From contig JAATFQ010000172.1 in assembly GCA_015655115.1 (NCBI GenBank), positions 1 through 64,000 on the forward strand: 64,000 nt of DNA. The letters are read 5' to 3'. Below the pieces are notes generated by a model. That model had not been told where the DNA came from and searched no databases. It worked only from the letters and a program-made list of their open reading frames with translations. Positions 35,747 to 44,064 of the stretch are shown here, in pieces. The position numbers were made by a program, and so were the translations under genes. Source of the DNA: Sphingobacteriales bacterium. GTDB taxonomy: Bacteria > Bacteroidota > Bacteroidia > Sphingobacteriales > Sphingobacteriaceae. The first letter of the stretch is position 1. Each line of letters opens with the position of its first letter.

Positions 35747-36622
35747 ATGAACAATATTATTAAGGAGATTACTCCATTAACTCAAAACGACTGTTTTACA
35801 ATTTTTTCGAGGGTAAAAAAGACCTTTAACTTCCCTCTTCACTTTCACGAAGAGTACGAGCTGAACCTGATTATCAATGCGCCTGGTGCAAAACGTATTG
35901 TTGGCGATAATGTAGAGGTTATTGACGACATAGAACTTGTACTTGTTGGCCCGAATTTATCACATGTATGGCTTACCCATGAGTGTAAAAGCGATGCGAT
36001 CACAGAAGTAACCGTGCAGTGGCATAAAGATCTGTTTGATGAAAAATTCTTGAAAAGAAACCAGCTGAGCTTTATTAAAAAGATGCTGGAACGTTCATGC
36101 CGGGGCATCCTATTTCCTAAAGAAACAGCACAGCAGCTGGCTAAAAGATTGCAGAATATCAATGAGCTGCAAGGCTTCGATTCTGTGCTGGAGCTGATGA
36201 GCATTTTGCATGAGCTGTCTACTTCCAGAAGTATGCGGGTGTTATCGGATGTGGTATTAAATAACGACCAGATCCTCAATTACAATAGCCGGAGGATAGA
36301 TAAGGCGTTTGAGTTTATGAATGCTAATTTCCAGAAAGCGATTACCCTGAAGGACCTGGCAAAACTGGTTAGCATGACGGATGTTTCTTTTAGCAGGTTT
36401 ATTAAAAAACGTACTGGTAATACATTTATAGATACTATGAATGAGATCCGGCTTGGCCACGCCACGCGGATGCTGATTGAGACCACACACTCCATAGCGG
36501 AGATTTCGTACAATTGCGGCTTCAATAACATCTCTAATTTTAACCGTATTTTCAAAAAGAAAAAACATTGTACCCCTAAAGAATTCAGGGAAAACTTTTC
36601 GGGTACAAGGATTTTTATTTAG
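35747..36622 (+). CDS. AraC-family regulator with cupin sensor domain
   Basis: A 291-aa protein with an N-terminal cupin-like ligand domain (FNFPLHFHEEYELNLIIN with metal-type histidines near residues 28-30, and GPNLSHVWLTHE) and a C-terminal double HTH (about 185-290; TLKDLAKLVSMTDVSFSRFIKKRTG and IAEISYNCGFNNISNFNRIFKKK). It is flanked by the GH26 operon, which is divergent, and the GH27 gene, which is convergent. It probably activates both mannan operons in response to a manno-oligosaccharide or mannobiose; that is inference from position. Confidence 0.92.
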   Translation: MNNIIKEITPLTQNDCFTIFSRVKKTFNFPLHFHEEYELNLIINAPGAKRIVGDNVEVIDDIELVLVGPNLSHVWLTHECKSDAITEVTVQWHKDLFDEKFLKRNQLSFIKKMLERSCRGILFPKETAQQLAKRLQNINELQGFDSVLELMSILHELSTSRSMRVLSDVVLNNDQILNYNSRRIDKAFEFMNANFQKAITLKDLAKLVSMTDVSFSRFIKKRTGNTFIDTMNEIRLGHATRMLIETTHSIAEISYNCGFNNISNFNRIFKKKKHCTPKEFRENFSGTRIFI

Positions 36623-36671
36623 CAGCTTCTGTTTTTATTCATGAGCAGCTTTATAGGTAGTCTTATAGTAG

Positions 36672-37907
36672 CTATTGCTGTTCCAATCGTAACAGCAGGA
36701 TATCATGGGCAGGTACCTCTGCTTTTAAAACAGTTTTTGTGGTGCCAGTATTTTTACCTGTCCACAGATTTTTAAGGTTAAAATTTTGTGTCTGTATGTT
36801 TAGCTGGTGGTCGAAGTCGGGATCTTTTATGGGCGACAGCTTCCAGTTCCAGGCTATCTTTTGAGATTGTTTAGACCTGTTGACAAAAGCGATTGCCCAG
36901 TCTCCCCCTTTTAATGGTTTAAACCATGTTTCTACACTATCTTTAGTTGTGTATTTGAATGCCTGAACTCCAAGCTCATCCTGGTTTATGGCGATAACTG
37001 CTTTATTTGTCAGCACAGCAATAGTTTCCTTGTCCATCGTACGCAGGTCATTTCCGGCAATTAAAGGTGCTGCGATCATTGCCCACATTGCAAAATGTGA
37101 TCTGTCTTCAGCTGCCGTTAGCTTACCGTTGCCAATCTCGAGCATATCAGGATCATTCCAGTGCCCCGGGCCGGCATATTTCCGCAGTCCTTTCTGCATA
37201 TCAAGGATTTGCATTACCCCGAAGGACTTCCAGGTACCGTGGTCATTTATACAATCAAAACAGTTGAATATATCGCCTGTAGTACGCCATAAATGTCCTA
37301 CAGCAGGCCCCCATTCCCAGGGCTTGTCATTCCCCCATTCACATATACTTAAGACCACTGGTCTACCCGCCCGGCGCAAGGCCGCAGTTATCGTTTTATA
37401 GGCACCTTCGGCCTTTAGTCCATCGGTATTGCACCAGTCATATTTAAGGTAATCTACACCCCAGGCAGCGTAGGTCATTGCATCCTGGAATTCATAGCCC
37501 CTGCTTCCCGGGCGACCGCCACAGGTTTGTGATCCTGCATCAGAATAGATACCCATTTTTAATCCTTTACTATGGATATAATCTGCCAGAGCTTTCATCC
37601 CCGACGGAAACCTAGTAGCATCAGGATGGATAAAACCGAGGCTATCACGGTCGCCATGCCAGCAGTCGTCAATATTGATATAGGTATAGCCGGCATCTTT
37701 CATACCCGACGACACCATCGCATCGGCAACTTCCCTGATGAGTTTCTCATCTACATTACAGGCAAATTTATTCCAGCTATTCCAGCCCATGGGTGGCGTG
37801 AGCGCCAGTCCGTCGAATTTACTATAATTTTGCACATAGTTATTTCCTTGTGAAAAGCCAGAAACAGCTATTGAAACAACCAACAGGAAAATTAAACAAT
37901 GCTTCAT
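36672..37907 (-). CDS. GH27 alpha-galactosidase, exported
   Basis: A 411-aa clan D alpha-galactosidase with signal peptide (cleaved near SGFSQ). Motifs: LTPPMGWNSWNKFACNV, YINIDDCWHG, GIYSDAGSQTCGGRPGSRG, nucleophile Asp157 in DYLKYDWCN and acid/base Asp212 in WRTTGDI. The C-terminal beta domain carries GDWAIAFVNRSKQSQKIAW. It would remove alpha-1,6-galactose side chains from galactomannan. It starts 7 bp after the GH3 gene ends and is the last gene of the GH5-GH3-GH27 operon. Confidence 0.95.
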   Translation of the reverse strand: MKHCLIFLLVVSIAVSGFSQGNNYVQNYSKFDGLALTPPMGWNSWNKFACNVDEKLIREVADAMVSSGMKDAGYTYINIDDCWHGDRDSLGFIHPDATRFPSGMKALADYIHSKGLKMGIYSDAGSQTCGGRPGSRGYEFQDAMTYAAWGVDYLKYDWCNTDGLKAEGAYKTITAALRRAGRPVVLSICEWGNDKPWEWGPAVGHLWRTTGDIFNCFDCINDHGTWKSFGVMQILDMQKGLRKYAGPGHWNDPDMLEIGNGKLTAAEDRSHFAMWAMIAAPLIAGNDLRTMDKETIAVLTNKAVIAINQDELGVQAFKYTTKDSVETWFKPLKGGDWAIAFVNRSKQSQKIAWNWKLSPIKDPDFDHQLNIQTQNFNLKNLWTGKNTGTTKTVLKAEVPAHDILLLRLEQQ

Positions 37908-37914
37908 CGTATTT

Positions 37915-40155
37915 TTAGTTATAATTAAAATTAGCAGTCAGATCTGCAATAGAGATTTTAAATTCACCGGGTTCAGTTGTTCTTTGCAGATCTCTGTTAA
38001 TGAAAGACAATGCGGCGGCATCCAGTGTAAAAGTGACGATTTTACTTTCTCCGGGTTTAAGATCTGTTTTCTCAAACGCCCTTAAGCGTTTCACTTCAGG
38101 AGTTACAGAAGCCACCAGGTCGCTCACGTACAGCAGTACCGTTTCTTTACCTTCACGTTTGCCTGTATTGGTAACCCTGACAGACACCTGAACGGGTTGG
38201 TTTGAGCTCATTGTTACGGAACTGATCTTTAAATCTGAATATTTAAACTGCGTATAGCTCAGGCCAAAGCCGAATTCCCATTGCGGCTGATAACCCGCCG
38301 TAGGATCGAACTCCATGCTTTCTGTATATTTATGGTAATAGTTATGCAGGGCATTGGTATATCTTGGATAAGTATAAGGCAGTTTGGCACTTGGATTAAT
38401 TTTGCCGTCCAGTATATCTGCAATGACATTGCCGCTTTCATTACCCGATAAAAAGGCATGAAGCACTGCCGTGGCATAGGGCTCTATCTGGGCGATAATC
38501 CTTGGTCGACCTTCTGTGAGCACAAATACAATAGGCTTGCCTGTTTTTGACAAAGCTTTGGCCAGTTCCAGTTGCGGTGCCGATAAAGTAAGGTCGCTGA
38601 TATTACCCGGAGTTTCGGTATAGCTGTTTTCCCCGATACATAATACGATAACATCTGCACTGGCAGCCTGTGTTACTGCCACAGCAATATCTACAGGATC
38701 AGTAAATGTGGTACCAGGCGCGTAAGACACCTGCTCTTTACCGAACTTATTCTGTATAGCTTCAAGAATAGTATTATGGTCGCTTTCCGTTTCATCGCTA
38801 TTTAAACCTTGCCAGTTTCTTGCCCATCCGCCATTGAGGGGGCGCATACTATTTGCCGAAGGCCCTGTAACAAAGATTTTCATTCCCGGTTTCAGCGGCA
38901 GCAAATCAGCTTCATTTTTTAGCAATGCGATACTTTCTGAAGCAACGGCATAGTTAAGCTGATTATGGGCCGGGCTATTAAAATCTTTATAATCCGAAGC
39001 CTTACCCAACGGTCTGTCGAACAGGCCCATTTCGTACTTTACAGTAAGTATCCGAGTTACGGCATCATCAATACGGCTTACAGGGACCTTACCTTCTTTA
39101 ACCAGGGCAAGCAAAGCCTCGCAAAACGTATAGTCTGTAGGCACCATACTCATATCTATACCTGCATTGATAGCAATCATCACGGCTTCTTTATTGTCTT
39201 TAGCGATGTGGTGCCTAAGGTAGAGATATTGAATATCCTGCCAGTCGCTCACAGCAAAGCCCGTAAAGCCAAGCTCACCTTTAAGGATATCAGTGAGGAT
39301 ATGTTTATCAGCGTGGACCGGGAGCCCATTGATTTCGCCGCTGTTTACCATTACTGTTCTCGCTCCTGCTTTTACGGCAGCAGCAAACTGTGGCAGGAAA
39401 TATTCCCGGAGTTCCCTTTCAGGGATCCATGCCGGGGTACGGTCGTGCCCACTCAGTGGCATACTATAGCCCATATAATGTTTTAAACAGGCAGCGACAT
39501 GGTATTTATCGCTGATATCTTTCCCTTGAAAGCCAGCGATAGAAGCTTCGCCCATTTTGGTCACCAGGTAAGGATCTTCGCCAAAAGTTTCCCAGATACG
39601 AGGCCACAAAGGCTGGCGGCCAAGATCGAGTACCGGGCTGAAGGTCCATGGGATAAAAGAAGCCCTTGTTTCGTAGGCCGTTACCTCTGTGGCCTTGCGA
39701 ACCATTTCGGGATTAAATGTAGCAGCCTGGGCAATTTGCTGAGGGAAGAGTACAGAGTTTAAAGTGTAATTATTACCGTGGATAGCATCAATACCATACA
39801 GCACAGGGATTTTTAAGCGCTCAGCAAGAGCCAGTTTCTGAATAGACGTAATAATGCCCTGCCAGTTTTTTACGGTTTGTGCATCGCCGCCAACATTCAG
39901 TATAGACCCTACTTTGTAAGTCTGAATTGCGGCTTTCAGCTTTTCCATATCCAGCTGGTGCGGTTCTGCAACAACACCGTTCTCCATTTTAAGAAAGGCC
40001 TCCAGACTAATTTGTGTCATTTGCCCTACTTTTTCCTCCAGCGTCATCTTTCCTACCAGCGCTGCTGCTTTCTGGCCTGGTGTTTCTTGTTGGTTTTGTG
40101 CCTGCATACTGCCTGTAAGAAAGACAAGTAAGCTTAAAAATATGATTTTTGTCAT
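37915..40155 (-). CDS. GH3 beta-glucosidase-type enzyme, exported
   Basis: A 746-aa glycoside hydrolase family 3 protein with signal peptide, N-terminal TIM barrel (PVLYGIDAIHGNNY, KHYMGYSMPLSGHDRTP, nucleophile Asp304 in AVSDWQDI), alpha/beta sandwich (NESGNVIADILDGKINPSAKLPYT pieces) and C-terminal fibronectin-like domain. GH3 enzymes release terminal beta-linked sugars; in this locus it may process gluco-manno-oligosaccharides. It lies 21 bp after the GH5 gene and 7 bp before GH27, so all three are likely translated from one mRNA. Confidence 0.95.
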   Translation of the reverse strand: MTKIIFLSLLVFLTGSMQAQNQQETPGQKAAALVGKMTLEEKVGQMTQISLEAFLKMENGVVAEPHQLDMEKLKAAIQTYKVGSILNVGGDAQTVKNWQGIITSIQKLALAERLKIPVLYGIDAIHGNNYTLNSVLFPQQIAQAATFNPEMVRKATEVTAYETRASFIPWTFSPVLDLGRQPLWPRIWETFGEDPYLVTKMGEASIAGFQGKDISDKYHVAACLKHYMGYSMPLSGHDRTPAWIPERELREYFLPQFAAAVKAGARTVMVNSGEINGLPVHADKHILTDILKGELGFTGFAVSDWQDIQYLYLRHHIAKDNKEAVMIAINAGIDMSMVPTDYTFCEALLALVKEGKVPVSRIDDAVTRILTVKYEMGLFDRPLGKASDYKDFNSPAHNQLNYAVASESIALLKNEADLLPLKPGMKIFVTGPSANSMRPLNGGWARNWQGLNSDETESDHNTILEAIQNKFGKEQVSYAPGTTFTDPVDIAVAVTQAASADVIVLCIGENSYTETPGNISDLTLSAPQLELAKALSKTGKPIVFVLTEGRPRIIAQIEPYATAVLHAFLSGNESGNVIADILDGKINPSAKLPYTYPRYTNALHNYYHKYTESMEFDPTAGYQPQWEFGFGLSYTQFKYSDLKISSVTMSSNQPVQVSVRVTNTGKREGKETVLLYVSDLVASVTPEVKRLRAFEKTDLKPGESKIVTFTLDAAALSFINRDLQRTTEPGEFKISIADLTANFNYN

Positions 40156-40176
40156 AATTAATTTGTTACCGGTTTA

Positions 40177-41478
40177 TTATTTGATTAGGTTACTAAAGTA
40201 GTAAATTAATTTCCATGTGGATACATCTGTATTAAAAACAGTATTCAGTCCCTGTTCCTCCTGTGGAGGGTCTCCGAGGAACTCATCACCCTCCTGCCAG
40301 AACACTCTTCCTTGATGCGGACGGACATTGCCGCCATAAGCCCAGAAGTTGAGCCCGCTTATTGGCCCATGTTCTTTTCTGCTTGTTGCGAAAATGCTGA
40401 AGATGTGTCTGTAAAATTCATCTCTGTAGACTGTGGATACATCAGGGCAGAAAGAATGCCCATCGCGTGGGAGGCCAAACTCTTCAATAACGAGAGGTTT
40501 ATGCAGTTCTGCTGCAATTTGCTCATGCCGGGCTATATAAGAAGCCGATTTGCCAAGGATGAGCGGCATGCTTTCTGCGATAGCCTCATCCTTAAACCAT
40601 CCCCAGTTTTTAGGCCAGATATGCAGGGTGAGATAATCTATGGTTGGGATAGTATGTATTTCTTTGTAAAGTGAGGGAGATTCATCCGTGCCCATTGTTC
40701 CTTCTGTGCCGATGGTGATCAGGTGGTTGGGATCTGTCTTTTTGATGAAGGCTGCACTTTCGGCGATCCATGATTTGTATGCATCGATAGCTCCGGCACG
40801 CATAGGCCGCGGTTCATTTGCCAGTTCCCAGGCCATAATTGCCGATTCCTCAGCATATGTTTTTCCCGTTACACTGCTTTTATGAGCCAGGATATAAGCT
40901 ACCTGTTTTTTATAGTTCAGCATACAGGGCTGGCAACTGTAAAACTGGCTGGTATAATCCCTTTGTTCATCCCAGGTAAGCTTACGCTGCAATGTATCAT
41001 TGTTTATTTTGCCCTCCCAGTTGAGGTATTGTAAGAATCCGCCGCTCCATTCCCAGTTGTTACTAAGGAACAGCACTGCATACATTTTACGTTTATGCAT
41101 TTCTGCTAAAAGAAGATCAAGCCCATTGAGGATGTCCGCATTAAAGTTGCCTGGAGAAGGTTGTAGAGCGGGCGTTACGCGGGTTACTCCATTAATCTGT
41201 CCGGTACCTTCAGCACCAACCAATACCCGCAGGTTGCTTACTCCTTTTGACTTCAGGAAATCCAGTTCTTTGCGTAACCTGATGATGCCGCGCCTGGGGT
41301 CTTTTTCCAGTCCCAGTAAAGCACCATACCAATAATTGGCACCTATATACGCATACGGCTTGCCATCAACAGAAAACCCCGATGTTCCGGCTTTTACAAA
41401 TCCCGGCTGGGCCTTTACTTGGTGTATAGAGCTGAAAAGTATTATACTGAGGAGGAGTATCTGGAAAGTCCATCGCAT
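40177..41478 (-). CDS. GH5 (subfamily 7-like) endo-beta-mannanase, exported
   Basis: A 433-aa enzyme with signal peptide (cleaved after VKA). GH5 clan A motifs: YIGANYWYGALLG, SNNWEWSGGFLQYLNW, acid/base Glu222 in WELANEPRPM and nucleophile Glu333 in VIEEFGLPRDG. The N-terminal ANYWYG and the arrangement around the active site fit mannanases of GH5_7. It is the first gene of the GH5-GH3-GH27 operon. The ATG at 41478 gives a full signal peptide; two nearby ATGs are in other frames. Confidence 0.93.
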   Translation of the reverse strand: MRWTFQILLLSIILFSSIHQVKAQPGFVKAGTSGFSVDGKPYAYIGANYWYGALLGLEKDPRRGIIRLRKELDFLKSKGVSNLRVLVGAEGTGQINGVTRVTPALQPSPGNFNADILNGLDLLLAEMHKRKMYAVLFLSNNWEWSGGFLQYLNWEGKINNDTLQRKLTWDEQRDYTSQFYSCQPCMLNYKKQVAYILAHKSSVTGKTYAEESAIMAWELANEPRPMRAGAIDAYKSWIAESAAFIKKTDPNHLITIGTEGTMGTDESPSLYKEIHTIPTIDYLTLHIWPKNWGWFKDEAIAESMPLILGKSASYIARHEQIAAELHKPLVIEEFGLPRDGHSFCPDVSTVYRDEFYRHIFSIFATSRKEHGPISGLNFWAYGGNVRPHQGRVFWQEGDEFLGDPPQEEQGLNTVFNTDVSTWKLIYYFSNLIK

Positions 41479-41481
41479 GGC

Positions 41482-41519
41482 ATTTTATATTTGGTGAATA
41501 TACGTTCCAAATATAAAAT
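41482..41519 (-). promoter_or_regulatory. Perfect 13-bp inverted repeat spanning the GH5 promoter and leader
   Basis: Arms 41482-41494 and 41507-41519 (ATTTTATATTTGG and its complement) are separated by 12 nt. On the minus strand the upstream arm contains the -7 box TATATTTG (41508-41515), and the downstream arm carries the CCAAATATAA leader motif just before the ATG. The repeat could be an operator or an mRNA hairpin at the 5' end. Confidence 0.65.
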
Positions 41520-41535
41520 CAGCCTTGCAGTGCTT

Positions 41536-41551
41536 ATAGTATTATTTTAGC
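41536..41551 (-). promoter_or_regulatory. Predicted mannan-operon activator site, GH5 side
   Basis: Minus-strand sequence GCTAAAATAATACTAT, 57 bp before the GH5 ATG and 20 bp upstream of the -7 box. It matches the GH26-side element at 12 of 16 positions, all differences being transitions. Its distal end overlaps the 12-bp perfect palindrome TAGCTTAAGCTA (41548-41559). Confidence 0.6.
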
Positions 41552-41666
41552 TTAAGCTAGGCCAAAATAAACTTTAAAGATGCGATGATTGCCTGATGTC
41601 GGGTAATTGATGTTGGGTATTCAGCTTAGCGATATGGAATGGCAAACGGAAAGAGAAAAACCGGTC

Positions 41667-42413
41667 TTATTTTTTAGTTTTAACACCCCCAACATTAATG
41701 ACAGCTCCAATGCTGAAAATTGAATTCCCAGCAGTCATGTATTTTCTATTTTTAAGACCAAAGTTACCGCTGCTGGTATATTGGAGCTGCACAGCATCAC
41801 TTAAGCGCATTCTCGTGAAAAAGATAGGTTCAAGGAAGATATTATCCTCTTTAGGCTGTGCAGTACCATTAATTAAAAAGACGTCCATCGAAACATGGCT
41901 GAAGCGCAGGGCGGTGCCATAATTTATAGTATAATCATTACCGAACAGGTGCCAGTTTTTATTCTTCTTAGAACTATAGTTTACCTGGAGGAACGTTTTA
42001 CTGTATTCAACCTTCTGCAATTCAGTACTCAGGAGGACATCTGAATCATAATCCCGGTAGGTACGCAAGGTATTCCCCGAACCGACACCTGCATAAACCT
42101 CTATGATCCTTTTATTACCGGGGCCAAAAGTATCAAAGTAACCAGCACAAGCCTCAATCAATTTATGTTCAAAATCTTTATTAGTGCGTTCATTTTTCAT
42201 ATAAGCACCACTGAGCAGTACACCCAGGTGATTGCTTACTGCATAAGCACCATTAAAGTTGCCATTTCCCTTTAAAGAAACATGGGCACCCCCACTAAAT
42301 TCACCCTTTGAACTTAGCATTGGCGTATTGGGAACATTTGGTATATATACAGAAGAACAGGAATAGAGGCCGCAAAGAAAAAATATAGAGAGTACTGCTA
42401 ACAGTCTTGACAT
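41667..42413 (-). CDS. Predicted outer-membrane lipoprotein, function unknown
   Basis: A 248-aa protein with a lipoprotein signal (FFLCGLYSCSS, lipid on the second Cys) and a body of alternating strands that reads like a small beta-barrel or beta-sheet protein (GGAHVSLKGNGNFNGAYAVS, HLGVLLSGAYMKNE, IIEVYAGVGSG). It ends with ISIGAVINVGG-type strand plus a KTKK tail. I do not recognise a named family. It is upstream of the GH5 operon on the same strand, separated by 188 bp, and may or may not belong to the mannan locus. Confidence 0.75.
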   Translation of the reverse strand: MSRLLAVLSIFFLCGLYSCSSVYIPNVPNTPMLSSKGEFSGGAHVSLKGNGNFNGAYAVSNHLGVLLSGAYMKNERTNKDFEHKLIEACAGYFDTFGPGNKRIIEVYAGVGSGNTLRTYRDYDSDVLLSTELQKVEYSKTFLQVNYSSKKNKNWHLFGNDYTINYGTALRFSHVSMDVFLINGTAQPKEDNIFLEPIFFTRMRLSDAVQLQYTSSGNFGLKNRKYMTAGNSIFSIGAVINVGGVKTKK

Positions 42414-42809
42414 ACGTGGATAAAAATTAAAATTTGAGCTCAGCTTTAGCGTTCAAATCTACGGCCTTCATTTAATATAACATTTATATACTTGGAGAAA
42501 CACCAATATTTTTTAATTGTTTGAAGGATTTTGAAGGAATAGCTAATAGGGTAATAGATTAGAAAAGCATTTGTCCCAAGGTTCCAGACATTTTTTAAAT
42601 GATCTTTATCACCTTTAAAATGACAATAAAAGAGGGATATTTCCGCTTATTATTGGGCGTGATTCTTCAAAAAAAGTATTTTATTCGCGTTAACACGAAT
42701 TTAACACTTTTAATACGATTTTATCTACTTTTAACAATAAACGTTAGTTGAACGTTTAAACATAATCGCCGATTTTAGTCTTATAGACGCCCTCTCGTAT
42801 TTATGCACA

Positions 42810-42825
42810 GTAATACTATTTTAAC
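42810..42825 (-). promoter_or_regulatory. Orphan copy of the mannan-operon element
   Basis: Minus-strand GTTAAAATAGTATTAC, identical over 16 bases (17 with one flanking base) to the site upstream of GH26. No start codon or -7 box lies at the expected distance on the minus strand; the next minus-strand gene starts about 400 bp away. Confidence 0.4.
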
Positions 42826-43005
42826 ATAGTGTATATAATACACTATTGAAACACTTTATAAAAAGGTGTTGAAAAAGGAAAAAAACAGGTGAAATTCTGC
42901 GATTTTGTAATTTTATATAACTGAATATCAATGAGTTGTATTTTATTTTAACATTTTTTAACAATTATACTATGAGCTATTAAAATTAATTATAGCTTTG
43001 ACTTA

Positions 43006-43217
43006 GTGTTAAGGAAACAACGACACTTTCTAACCAAATATAAACCGTATGATAGTTTTTACCCTTGTGTACTATATTAGCATACAAGACGGAGACTAAA
43101 AAACAACCAAATACTTACGCTGTGTAATAGCAGGGTATGAACAAAACCTTTTCTAACCAAATAGGAAATTATGAGCTTTTCAACCAATGTGTACTTTAGG
43201 AGTACACATTGGTTTTA
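43006..43217 (+). ncRNA. Candidate small RNA with two repeated modules
   Basis: A promoter-like TAGCTTTG (TAnnTTTG) at 42993-43000 predicts a start near 43006, and a strong intrinsic terminator ends the transcript near 43217, giving about 210 nt. Inside are two related modules, at about 43028-43087 and 43149-43210. Each begins TTCTAACCAAATA, contains an ATG about 18 nt later and then a GTGTAC-centred hairpin. No convincing protein frame spans it. Alternatives are a leader with two short peptides or remnants of a duplicated gene start. Confidence 0.45.
43182..43217 (+). terminator. Strong intrinsic terminator
   Basis: Perfect 14-bp stem AACCAATGTGTACT (43182-43195) with its complement (43201-43214), 5-nt loop TTAGG, T-rich tail. 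No plus-strand protein gene lies upstream within 10 kb apart from the AraC gene, so it must end a non-coding or unannotated transcript. Confidence 0.85.
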
Positions 43218-43329
43218 TTATCAATATGATAATGGCAAAGCAAAACTGCTTATTTTTTCGCTTGCAGCGAAAGAATAGCAGACAGGTAGTATCTGATTGA
43301 TAGCCCTAAATACAAAGCAGACAAACTCT

Positions 43330-44064
43330 TTACATCCATTTACTTAAATACGCATTAAAGGCATCTTTATATTGGTCGCCAATTGTAATGACCTGGTCAT
43401 TGATATTCAAACTGTTTTTTGTAACTGAGTTAACCTTATCCAGTGACACGATATAAGAGCGGTGTACACGCATGAATATTTTTGCAGGCAGTTTCTGTTC
43501 CAGGGCTTTCAAACTTGTAAGCGTAAGCAAAGGTCTGTCTGTATTTTCCAGATGCACCTTTACATAGTCCTTGAGTCCTTCGATATAAATAATATCCTTT
43601 ATGGCTACGCGCACCAGCTGGTACTCTACTTTCAGAAAAACATATTCCTCCTGCTCTGACGTTGTAACCGGTGTGGCTTGACTTACGAGTTCTGCATATA
43701 CCCTGGCCTTGTTGGCAGCTTTTAAGAACTCTTCGTAATCAAAAGGCTTCAGTAAGTAATCAAGCGCATCGACTTTGTATCCTTCTAACGCAAAGTTGTT
43801 GAATGCAGTGGTAAAGATAACTCTGGGTTTACCGCTGCCGGGCTGCCCTTCTAACAGGCGTGCCATCTGGATTCCCGTCAGATCGGGCATTTGTATATCA
43901 AGAAAAATCAGGTCTATTTGCTCCTCGTGTAAAATCTCCATTGCTTTGATGCCACTGGAAAAACTGCTCTTCAAATTAAGAAAAGGTGTTTTTTCTATGA
44001 AACTACAAATAAGACCCAGAGCCAGGGGCTCATCATCTACAGCTATACAGTTAAGCATCATCAA
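43330..44064 (-). CDS. LytTR-family response regulator
   Basis: A 244-aa regulator with an N-terminal receiver domain (VDDEPLALGLICSFIE; phosphoacceptor Asp in LIFLDIQMPDLTG; Lys in YLLKPFDYEEF) and a C-terminal LytTR DNA-binding domain (about 140-244; YVFLKVEYQLVRVAIKDIIY, IFMRVHRSYIVSLDKV). Its first codons overlap the end of the kinase gene by 14 bp. In Bacteroidota such pairs often control an adjoining exporter; the efflux operon starts divergently from the kinase. Confidence 0.95.
   Translation of the reverse strand: MMMLNCIAVDDEPLALGLICSFIEKTPFLNLKSSFSSGIKAMEILHEEQIDLIFLDIQMPDLTGIQMARLLEGQPGSGKPRVIFTTAFNNFALEGYKVDALDYLLKPFDYEEFLKAANKARVYAELVSQATPVTTSEQEEYVFLKVEYQLVRVAIKDIIYIEGLKDYVKVHLENTDRPLLTLTSLKALEQKLPAKIFMRVHRSYIVSLDKVNSVTKNSLNINDQVITIGDQYKDAFNAYLSKWM

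Larger units (their letters stand above)
42414..43329. other. 0.9-kb non-coding region dense in palindromes and short repeats
   Basis: No protein gene was found. It holds an 8-bp inverted repeat TAAACGTT/AACGTTTA at 42738-42758, an exact copy of the GH26-side element, a 9-bp inverted repeat ATAGTGTAT/ATACACTAT at 42826-42846, a promoter-like TAGCTTTG at 42993-43000, two copies of a short leader-like module, and a strong terminator at 43182-43217. Confidence 0.7.

Noticed and set aside
43252-43274. TTTCGC/GCGAAA hairpin before the LytTR stop
   Set aside because: Considered as terminator for the LytTR gene, but no T tract follows on the minus strand and the stem is only six base pairs.
43171-43278. 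35-codon frame starting in the second small-RNA module
   Set aside because: It runs straight through the strong terminator stem, so little mRNA would carry it, and the peptide is not family-like.
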